A stretch of DNA of 64,000 bases. Source: Owenia fusiformis. Lineage: Eukaryota; Annelida; Polychaeta; Sabellida; Oweniidae. The first letter of the stretch is position 1. Every line of letters starts with the position of its first letter. Below the pieces are notes generated by a model. It had not been told where the DNA came from. It worked only from the letters and a program-made list of their open reading frames with translations, and made no database searches. Below, in pieces: positions 13,801 through 25,800 of this stretch. The position numbers were made by a program, and so were the translations under genes. The DNA lies in contig CAIIXF020000012.1 in assembly GCA_903813345.2 (NCBI GenBank), positions 3,949,318 to 4,013,317 on the forward strand. The letters run 5' to 3'.

Positions 13801-16800
13801 CTTACAGGCATGGTGTAATCATTTTCGTGGAATTTTTCCAATTTTGATATGTGCTACTATATGACTTGGAGAATATGACAGGATGTATTCATTTGTGAGG
13901 GGGACAACTGGTGAAATTAGATTCTTTCACGCTTGATGGATGCGAAGCAAGTGCTAATATTTTAATATCTCAAGATATTAGAGATTTTCTGCAACAAGTT
14001 GGCGGGAACTGAATTGATTAGATCATCATACATGCCATGATAATACCGTAACATAAACCTTTAGATAACATGAAAACCTGATACAGATGCAAAGAACACG
14101 AAATCCGTATGGAATTTGAAAGACCCACAAAATGAAAATATTATTTTACAGATATAACAGAGACATCAAAGGAGACAGCTTTACCATAACTTCTGTCAGA
14201 CACGGGATTAAATGATTTGATGACTTATAACAAATGGATATCTTATTTACAGCAAATATAGATCTTGGTTGGATTTAAATGTTTTTGAGAATCACAGCAC
14301 TTTTGGATCAATTATTTAGAAGCCTTATCACAGTGATCTCAAAGATTTGAATGTTTCAAAAAATTACAAAATCACATCAAGTGGATCTTATTACTCAATT
14401 GAAGAAATGAAAAAGGATAAATGATGGATTTTAATTATCGGATTATTATAACAAGATGGATAGCTAACTTACTGAATGGATAATGGATTAGATAATTATA
14501 AGGAAATCATTATTAGGAAAGTTAGAATGAACAAGAGTGGCAAATCCCTCTACTGGCTGAGTATCTCAAATGCCCTCTGGAAGGTAAGATGAAATTAGAG
14601 AATCCATGTAGCCTGCACCCCCCCCCCCCCACCCCAGGCCCATAGCCAGCCCCCCCCCCCCCTGGCCAAAAATTCTTTCAAAATCATGCAGTTTTTCACC
14701 ATTCTGAGCACTTTTTAAGTGATTTTAGCCATTTTTTGACCAAAATTGTCAAAAGTGACCCCCCTGGAATTTTCCAAAAAGTGACCCCCCTGGCAAATCC
14801 TGGCTATGGGCCTGCTCCCTATATTGGCTCAGTAACTTAAATGCCATCACAGAGGTAATCCTAGCAATTCCAGTTCTCTCAGATCAGGAGACTTTGCAAC
14901 CACTGCCTTCTTCCCATTTTGGCTGAGTAGATGACCTGGTGAATTTTCCTTAAAGATTTCAGGACATGTATTTAAAAAGTCAAACAATACTTTAATTTTT
15001 GGGAGAGGGTAGGTCTCAGATTTGATACAATACTCTCCTTGTGTAAATGCTGAAATTGTTATAAACAATATAAAATAGATTCTTTGTAAGGGCTATATTT
15101 ATACAATGTAGTTTATAACAATAATATTACACTTACTTATTTGAAAGGGTAATATACCCAATATTATACAATATGTGTAAAATGTCTTACCTCCAAGACA
15201 TGAGGAAATCAGGCAAGCTTGAAATTCTTCGGATTCAATCTTATTCCAATCCTAAATAGGTTTTGACACTTAAGATAATTCTGGTCGTTATTCCTGCTCG
15301 AGTCAGTGTTTTAATTGGGCCTACTTCAGTTGGAAGGGAGGCGTGGCACAAAATACATATGTTGCCTAATAGCACTTTGAAAAATGAAAAATGAAATTGA
15401 TGTTATGTTACAGGTGTTAAAGTAGATGTAGGTTTTATAAAGTATATGTATATATAGTTTTAATATAAGGACTTTTGGAAGGATTTCTATCAAGTTATAT
15501 TTTTATGTTTAAAAGGAAAATGAGCAATAACGAAAAAGTAAGTCAATTTTTCATTGTTTTTATGCTTGGGCCTCAGATGCAGTATGTTATTGGGGGTAGG
15601 GGGGTGGGGGGGGGGCTTCTATTTGAAGTTTTAAACTTGGTAGAAGAGGATACTTAACTTCAATCATACAAGATATTTAAATATTTTATTGTTTCAAGTT
15701 TACTTGTAATTGTAAGAAATGAATTGTTGATTTAGGTTGCATAAAGACAATTGTTTATACTAAGATTGGTGACACAGGGGTTTGCTATAGATAGTCTTAC
15801 CTCAAGCCCTCTTGACCCCTCTCTCCTTTATACCTCACCCCCACAAGACATAGAGAGGGTGATCAAGAGACTTGTTCCAAGACTAAACATTAGACTCCTA
15901 ACAGTTAGCCAATGTACACTCCTCTCTTTAAGTTTGGCAACTGAAGTCCTCTTTTGGATCAGCTGTCGAAGTCTGTTTATCTTTGGCCATTTTAAAAATT
16001 CATCTTTGTCATATATAAACAGTCATTCAAACAAATATGGGGGTTAACATGTAAAACTATGAGAAAACCACTGGTCCTGAGCTTTTTTAAAGAGTATATT
16101 TCAAAACTATTTTAATTTAAGAACAAAATTTAGATTCAAGCATTGACAGGCTCTGATATGCTATTAAATGAAAAGTTCCAGTTGCCAAACTTATGGCGGG
16201 GGTGTACTGTATGTATATATAGAGTACACTACGCTAGCTGGTAGTACTTAGGGAAGTTGTATATGTCAAATAGTCCTGTATAACCAAACAATTCCCAAAG
16301 ATTTATGACTTTTATATTTTCTAGGTGAAGAGGGCATCAAAAACATTACGGTTCTGTGAAATGTAATCCTTAATTTCAATTAAAATGTCTAATTGAGAAC
16401 ATGCCTTGGAATGGATCTGTCAGATCTGTAGACTTGGAAAGGAGTCAATTGTTCCATCATTGACATAAACAAGGAAGGGAACAATGTGGGGGATCAATTT
16501 CATGTTTACCTCATAACATTAAGAATTGGGGATCACCATTTTGAAATATAATGAAACCTGTATATCCAAACACCCTTCTAATCTTAGACTTGTCAATTTG
16601 TTTTCGTTGGTTCCAATTTTGCATCCTCCGATCACAGGGCTTCAAAATCCAGAATTTATTCTTTCTTTTTACCCCCTGCTATAAGCAGTTAGCATTTCGC
16701 TGATTAAGAACTCGCAATCTGATTGGCTGTCACAACACCATGACAGAAATCATGTATAAGTCATAGCACATAAATAAAGCACGTGATTCAGTTTAATCGG

Positions 16801-19800
16801 GCGCTTCCAAATTGGTTATAGCAGGGGGAAGAAGGAGGTGCGGGTTCTGGATACCTGCTTAGGAGGAAAAAATTTTGTAATCTCCCATTAACTCACATAT
16901 TTTTAAACCTTGAAATGTAAACACTTGCTAATAAGAACACTTTTGGCTGGTCCCAGTAGTGTTCTAATGAGACAGGTTTTACTATATTGTTATTTGCATC
17001 TAGTTACATTTGGCAGAGTCAGTGTACTTCAAATGTTCATGACATTAGTTGTTTAATCAATATAGTTTACTGTTGCCATTCTGCTTTTTTGCGACATTTG
17101 TCTTATTCTAAAAGCTATGGTTGTTAGATGAACCATGAAATCACTATTGCACAGAATAAGATCTAATGAACCATGAAATTACTATTGCACAGAATCAGCT
17201 TTGATGAACCATGAAATCACTGTTGCATAATACCCACCATGTATTTCTGTTTTCTTATTTCAGTTTGTCAACCCAGAACAGCCAGGCTATGTGGGATTTG
17301 CTAATCTTCCCAACCAAGTGCACAGGAAGTCTGTCAAGAAAGGCTTTGAGTTCACACTTATGGTAGTAGGTGAGTTAAGAGTTTTGTACTTATGGTATTT
17401 GGTATTTTTTTTATACTTATGGTAGTAGGTGGGGTCTAGTTTTTATTTTGCATTTATGGTACTCCATTATCTATGTCTTGTACTTTTATGAATTAATGGC
17501 AATAAAATCTCTTGTTGAAAAAAATGAAATAAAATATATTGAAAAAATGATGTACAAAATAGCCTCAAAGGTGTGTGATCGTGAAAATGACCCGAGGGGT
17601 GAGGATACAACAGGACAGCATATTCAGTTAGATGCTGCATTGTGAACCAAGTTATACTCATATTATGAGCTCTTGGAATTCAGTCAGGAATTAATGATTT
17701 GGACATTTTGACCCTGATGCTCACAAGCTTGAAGTTAAGAACTACCCTTTAACATTTTCAATCCAAGGGCTTGATGCAAGACTTTTGAATGTTTCTTTTG
17801 TATTTACTGACCCACTGTAGCTATATAATGGGGTTGGCCTTTTAAGCTCGCTATTGATTCATTGTCTTTTCCCATCCCCACTCCCACAACAGGCGGGGGA
17901 TTGGTTAATTGAATAGAAGAGAAATTGAGCAATTCAGAATTGAAATGATTTCAGAAATTATCCAGTACTGTTTCACATTATTTGGAACACTTATTACTTG
18001 ATTATATTTGAGAATTTATACATTCCTGCAAGTTGTTACATATAGTGCTTACAAAAACATGCCTCGTGAGGAAACATATGCATCTACAGTATAATATGCA
18101 TATTCAAACACCCTTCTAATGTGAACATCTATCAACTATCATTATGAAAACTTTTTGGGTCCCATTTTTTCTATGCCATAGATTTACATGTTAAGAACTA
18201 GAGGTGTCACGGGTCAGATATTCTTCGGGCCGGGCCACAAAAAAAGTTTGCGGAAAAATTAATATAGTGCTAGGACTGAAACAACTGGGTGAAAACAGCA
18301 CATTTATAAACTGTTTAAGCCTGCATTACTGGATATAATACTTTGATAAAGGAAAAATGATAGAAACGTAATCGCATTTATTGTTAGAGAAGAACTGTAA
18401 ATTATTTTCTATTCGTAATTTATATGTATACAAGAAATATATGAGATAGAAGTTTGAAATTATTGCCGGGAATATAAAGCATTTTACGATATTCCTGTCT
18501 GTTCTGACCAGACTTCTGTTCGCGGGTCGGGCCGAGCCTTCTGACCCGAGATTCGGTCGACTTCGGGTTGGTGTGACACCTCTATTACGAACCTCATAAT
18601 GTTAACACATGCCAATCCATAGCCTCGACTGTCCATCGGAGTATAGTCCCTCTCAAGAATTAAAGTGAGGCTCTGATAAATAAGATTGGAAGGCTGCCAT
18701 AGACACAAAACAACCCTGAAAACCACTGTATCCTGACCACAACACTACAATAAAACCAATCTTCAGGAAATAGCTGGACCTATAAAGATAACAGAAATAC
18801 AGTTTGCAATCCAACATTTACATCCCCCTCTATTTGGATTGCATGAAACGCTGTTTATGATTGGCTACTCAAAAAACATCATAAGTATAACTTACAAAAG
18901 TTGTGGTGTTATTTTTATGTTAAGTGGTGTCGTATTGTTATAGTCTCCATTTTTTGTAGATGGTGTTTGGTGGTCCGTGTTCAGGATTCAGCATCTGTAA
19001 CAAATTCTTTCAACTTCAAATAATTGGTGGTGACATTTTTTCATGTAAATGCCTTGTTATTTGATCTTGTCCCTTACAACATTCATTTATCACTTCATAT
19101 AGGACGTATCAGCAAGATAGGGAACGCCTCCGTCCGTCCGTCTGTCCGTCCGTACGTCCGTCCGTCCGTCCGTCCGTCCGTCCTTTGTTCATATTTTGTA
19201 CACATATACCCTATGGGGGTAGAAGTTCTGCTCGAAAGCCGATTTTCAAAATGGCCGCTCATTACAAAATGGCGGCCATTTTAATGCCGAATTTACAGTA
19301 ATTTAGGTGCAATATGTAAAACTGTAATAGCAATATGTTTAAGATGTAAAAAAATTATATAGGACATTAATAAAGCTAGAAATGTAGATATTAAAAAAGC
19401 ACATGGCAGCCATCTTGAAAAATGGCGGCCTTTACTCGTTATTTTACGATTTTTGCTGTAACTCGAAAAGTAGTGGAGCGATTTTGTTCATATTTGGTAT
19501 GTGAATACTATAAACATTGCACAATGTCTAAAGACACTTTTGGAAGAAGGTGGCCATTTTAAAAATTGGCCGCCATTTTAAAAAATGGCCGCCATTTAAC
19601 CTATTTTACTATAACTTGAAAAGTAGTGAAGCGATTTTGTTCATATTTGGTATGTGAATAACACTGTCTAATGACACTTTTGGTAGAAGGCGGCCATTTT
19701 TCAAAATGGCCACCATTTTAACGTATTTTACTATAACTCGAAAAGTAGTGGAGCGATTTTGGTCATATTTGGTATGTGAATACTAAAAGCATGACACACT

Positions 19801-22800
19801 GTCCTATGACACTTTTAGTAGAAGGTGGCCATTTTGAAAAAAAATTTGAAAAATGGCCGCCATTTTAACGTATTTTATAATAATTCGAAAAGTAGTGAGG
19901 CGATTTTGTTCATATTTGGTATGTGAATACTGTAAGCATGGCACACTGTCTAATGACACTTTTGGTAGAAGGCGGCCATTTTTCAAAATGGCCACCATTT
20001 AACGTATTTTACTATAACTCGAAAAGTAGTGGAGCGATTTTGTTCATATTTGGTATGTGAATACTATAAGTATGGCAAATGGTCTAATGACACTTTTGGT
20101 AGAAGAGGTTGAAAAATGTACTTTGTTTGTAAAAATGCCATCCATGGCTGTTCGATGGGATTCGCTACGCTTTGGCGTTGCCGTTGTTCTGGTTTATGCA
20201 TTGAGACCCTCCCTCCATTTACTTAATGTTTTACATGTCATCACTAAGAATTGAGTAGATGTCCATGAAGTCTTTACAATTTCAATACAAAGCCTTTCTA
20301 AAGATACTTTGTGTACACCCTGTATATTGTTATTGTCACTAATTTAAGGGACTGGCACTTATTTAAGGGACTGGCACTAATTTAAGGGACTGGTGTTTGG
20401 CATTCAGTGTGGCCTCTGTAACAAAATGCTAAAATTTTTGTTGACTTGGCAAAATGGGCAGGATTTGTGTCTTTTATTACTGAGGAAAACAAAATGACAA
20501 TTCAACCTGTTAGGGTTCTTAATATTCTACATAAATACTCCAAACTCCACAAAATTTGAAAATTGTTAGTTTTATTTATGCATCTTTATTTTGCTTTATT
20601 TTCATAAACATCTTCTACTATTCTCCAAAAACAGGGCTCCAGAGTCAACTCATTGTCTTTCATCTAGGAACCCTGCATTCAGAGGCCAATTTTCTACTAT
20701 CAATATATTTCATTTCAATAAAAAACAAAAACTGCTCATCAAACGGCAGCACATCTTGTCAATTAAGATGTTGCAAATGATTGACTGCAATGTTTTTTCT
20801 CAAATAGAATATAAACTAATAAAAATGAATATAGTTTAAACTACACATGTGTGTATATAATCATTTTGAACCATTCAAACCATTCTTATAGACATAAGAA
20901 TGTGATATTTAAAATCAGTTTTCGGTATATAATAACATTAGAAAATAAATTTTTGTATCTCATACTTGAGTTGGTTTGGGGAATATCACCCGGGAATACA
21001 TATCATATCTGAAGAGCAGGCAGGATATATTGTATGTCCCGCTCCAGGCCAAATGCTGGCAGATATAATATATCCAAAAAAATTTTAACTTTTTTTTCTT
21101 CAAATTTTGTTTTCAATAATTTTTTTTCAACATTTTTTTTCAAAAACGTTTTTTTCCAAATTTTTGATTTATTTTCAAATTTATAACATTGTATTGAACT
21201 AAAGGAATATTACGAAAATGTTAAATGTAAATTGTGCTTTTACAGTATAGGCCTATCTTGTCATTTGAAAAAGGTGGAAAGGGTTATGTCTACCCCAAAC
21301 TCACTCAAGTATGAGATACACAAGTTTTGTACGGTTGGTTTTGGATATAGGGTATATCCTTCGGGAAATATTGATATCTTCCCTTGATTCCTTCGGTCCC
21401 TCGGGGAGATATAAATATCCCTCAGGATATACCCTATATCCAAAACCTCCAAGTACATAACCCTTATATATCTATTGGCAAAATGAATAATCTGAGGATA
21501 TCACCACAATATACTGTACTATGGAAAACCAATATGTGGTGGATATTGTGACGATATACTCCCGATTGTTGATTTTATACATTTTTTGTACATTTAGTAC
21601 ACTATGTGTAGGATGATTAGAACATCCTGTAATTTCCTTTCACATTATAACTTTTAATTGTCTCAACAGATAAAAGCTTTGCTATATACATGATATTACA
21701 AAAACATATCCAAATCACAAGTAAATATTTAGTTCTACTCATGTTTTACACTTCTATCTATGCATCATATTATTTTATGGCCATAGCTAGGCATTAGGCA
21801 GACAAGGCAATTGCATCTTCAAGGTTATACAGAAAAGTTTGAGCTTGACAAATTAAAGACTAAAATTGTAAAAATGATGTTCCATACATACAGTATACAG
21901 TAAAACCTGTCTAAGTAGAACACCTTTGGTACCTCTAAATTGTTCCACTTGTGAAGTGTTCCATTTGTAGAGGTTCGATTAACATAAAGTCAGTTGGTCT
22001 TTGGACTCTTAAAATTGTTGGACTTACAGGGGCGTTCCACTTCTGAATGTGTTCCACTTAACAGGTTTCACTGTAAGTGAATAAAACCATTTGGCTAAAT
22101 TTAAATGCTTTGCTTATTAGCTACACCTATGTCTATACTGTAGTATTTTAAAATGGATGCTACTTTTATTACAAACACCTTTCAATGTGAGCCAAGTTCT
22201 CATGCTGCTATTTTATTTTGTGTATACAATAAATATGTGTAGAATTTAGGATTTCTTATCACATTTCAAAATTATGCAATTAACTCCTCATAACTTTGAA
22301 AGAGATAATTATATGTTCAATAACAGCATTTTGTGTGCCTATAGTGTGCTTAAATCTATGTTTAACTACAAGTTTACAAGGACACATTATAGGTTACAAG
22401 TACAAAAAGAGACATACATTCAATAACAGCATTTTGTGTACCCATAGTGTGCTTAAATCTATGTTAAACTACAAGTTTACAATGACACATTATAGGTTAC
22501 AAGTATATATGATATTTGACTATACTGATGAAATATATCCTTTTTATACTGAAGCACTCAGTTCACTTTTTCAAGCTTTAACTGTTTATGTTTTATGTAC
22601 AGGGTAACCCAAAGAAAACAGAATATGTTCTGCTATATAAGTGGTTCTGCTTCTTTAGGGTCACCTTGTTCATCACTCCCTATAGAGGTCACTTAAGTAT
22701 ACAGGTTGTCATTCATTGATGACATCATAGAGAAATGGTCTGGTGTATATCATAAGAGAAAGACCCATGGTTTCATTTTGTATCTGTAAGCGAACCCTTG

Positions 22801-25800
22801 AAAGCCCATGGCGAACCAAGTTCAAATAACAAAAACTTTTGAGCTGTTAGAAGATATATCCAAGTAGGATATTTCTAACAATTTATAAGAAGACTAAGGT
22901 ATGTAGTCTCTATATAAGAGTGAAAATAAACTGACAAATAAATGGTAGTGTATTATTAAAGTCCCCGTCAAAAGTTTGAAAATATTTTTTTATCATTCAT
23001 TTACTATTTGTCAGGACTTAAAAAGTGATTTTAGAGATTTTTGAACAAAAAAAAATTTTGAAAAAAAAGTTGTGAGCATTTCATTTCTCAAATATTCAAA
23101 TTTCCCGCCATTTTTCAAAAAAAGTTGAAATTTCTTAATCATCAAATATTTCTTAATGCATTTCAAAAAAGATTATCTTTTTAACACCAATGCAAAGATT
23201 GAACAAAGGAACACTATTTCAATAATAAAATGCCATATTTAATGGGCCACTTCAATGTTTTAGCATATCAAAAATATTTTGAAACATTAGTGATGTCACT
23301 AAGGTAACCAAAACTTTTTGAAAAAAATTGAATTTTTTTTTTCGATGTCAATCTTTTCTAAATATGCCAGACTTTCATAAAAAACCAATGTTGATTGTCT
23401 AACCAGGTTAAAAGGAAGAATAAATTACGTTTTAGATATCATTGTTCCATTGGTTTCTATGAGAACTAAAATTTTGAAATGCATTTTTCTCAGAACCATT
23501 TTCATGCACTGATAAGTATAATCCTAGCTTGTTTATCAACCGATTTTCTTTATTTTTTCGGCAAAAAACATGGGAGGATGAACGCTATGCGTTGGTATGA
23601 ATTGTGGCTAATTAGAAGATATGAGTGACCTCTAAAAGTTGGTTTTAGATAAATTCACAAATTTTGGAACAAAAAGTCTATCAAAAACCACTTTTTGAAA
23701 TTTAAAAAAAAGTTTCACAAATCACACTTTGATAACATTGGGATAGACTACAATATAAGCCAAAGTGGTTTAAACTTTACATGGGGCCTTTAAAGAGACA
23801 AGTGAAGCAGAACATTTGAAATTAACATGTCTGTGATCATTTAGAAATGGGCAGAGGTCCTCCGTTGTATGAATCCAAAAATATTATTTTGATCTGACCC
23901 ACAATAATTAACACACTTAGAAGGAGAGTGATACCATAAATCCATGGTGTGTCTGTATTTCCTGAAATGTTACAATCCCTCTGCAGTCAATTAAATTATC
24001 TACAATCTGACTGCAGAGGCATTGTAAGATTAGAGTGGACTTCCATCTCAAAATTGATGAACAAAATGTTTTTTGAAATTTATACTAGTAATATATAATT
24101 CTCAGTCTAGTGCCAAGTAGTATGGGGTAAGAATAGAGTATTAGCATAGAAATATATATGGAGATTGTAAGACTTGTCTTTATTAATCATAACATGATTA
24201 ATATAGGATTGAGTAAGATGAATACTTGAATGCTTGGTTGGTACAAATAAAAGAGATTGTTTGATTTGAGTGGATTTCCATCTCTGAAATGATAAACAAA
24301 AACTATGAAAATTAGTTTGAAGTTGAATCTTTGTCTCTTTACAGGCTCATTTTCAAAAATAATTGGTTATTTTACTCTTTTATTGGTTTGAATAATCTTC
24401 GGTATATAATGATTGCTGTTTTTCAGTCAATCTTAGATGTCACCTAAAGTAATGTAAGGTTTGAATCATAGCAATAAGTGTTTAATGCCAGTGATCATCA
24501 TTAATAAGAACGTAGGGACACAAGTTTTATGTCTTAAAATTGTAAATCAATTCTAATGTTTTTAAATAATCAGGGTGTGAATCCCCTCCATATTTATAAG
24601 CAATGTTGAGAGCTTCTAAGTAATAAGATAATGCTTTTGCATGCTCCTTCATGTTGTGGTATATAAAACATATGCATTGCAATGATTTAGCAACATCTGG
24701 ATGGGGACTGTCTTTATGAATGAGTCTTTGTATTTTCAGATTTTCTTGATGATATTTAAGTGCTTTAGTCCTGTCACCCATGCCATCATACATATTGGCT
24801 ATGTTGTTAAGTGAGGCAGCAATATGTGGATGGGGACTGTCTTTGTGGATTAGTCTATTCATTTTCAGACTTTCTTGATGATAGTCAAGTGCTTTAGTCT
24901 TGTCTCCCATGTCATCATACAAATTGCCTATGTTGTTAAGTGAGACAGCAACACTTGGGTGGGGACTCTCTTTGTGGATTAGTCTTTTCATTTTCAGACT
25001 TTCTTGATGATATTCAAGTGCTTTAGTCTTGTCTCCCATGTCAGCATACACAGTACCTATGTTGTTAAGTGAGGCAGCAACATCTTGATGGAGACTGTCC
25101 TTATGGATTAGTCTTTCCATTTTCAGACTTTCTTGATGATATTTAAGTGCTTTAGTCTTGTCTCCCATGTCATAATACACACGACCTATGTTGCCAAGTG
25201 AGCCAGCAACATCTGGATGGGGACTGTCTTTGTGAACTAGTCTATTCATTTTCAGACTTTCTTGATGATAGTTAAGTGCTTTAGTCAGATCTCCCATGTC
25301 AGCATACACACTACCTATGTTGTTAAGTGAGGCAGCAACATTGCGATGGGGACTGTCCTTGTGTATTAGTCTTCTCATTGTAAGACTTTCTTGATGATAT
25401 TTAAGTGCTTCGGTAAATTCTCCCATCTTTTTATACACATTGCCTATGTTGTTTAGTGATTCAAAGACCCCATATATATTATTGATTTTTTTGCTCATGT
25501 TCAGACTATCAGTATGATGTTGCAGTGCATCTAAGTAGCACCCTTGTGATTGATACAGTAGACCTATTGCCATCTGTGCGGAAACTATTTCCCACTCTTT
25601 CTCGCCTTTGAAGTTTTGAAGTGTTTTTAACTCTGTTTGATATGCATGTAGTGCCCTCTTGAAGAAGAAAATGTTCTCATATAATTGTGCTTTAACTGCA
25701 TTGCTTTCTTCGATGTATCTCTTGTGATATGCCCAGGTGCCACTCACATTCAAGTTTGTTCTGAGGAATTCACACCAAGGCATAAATGTATTAAAAAATC

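Larger units (their letters stand above)
10837..17263 (+). other. Septin intron 1
   Basis: 6.4 kb with GT-AG ends. It contains tandem duplications (11623-11722, 13327-13637), MITEs (12142-12346, 14635-14814, 15756-15892, 16553-16984) and three 45-bp repeats just before exon 2. No coding sequence recognised. Confidence 0.7.

Noticed and set aside
19024-19284. 86-codon ORF with repeated RPSV residues
   Set aside because: Translation of the GTCC microsatellite.
22296-22607. 103-codon + ORF
   Set aside because: Explained by the 103-bp direct duplication; AT-rich composition and no recognisable domain.
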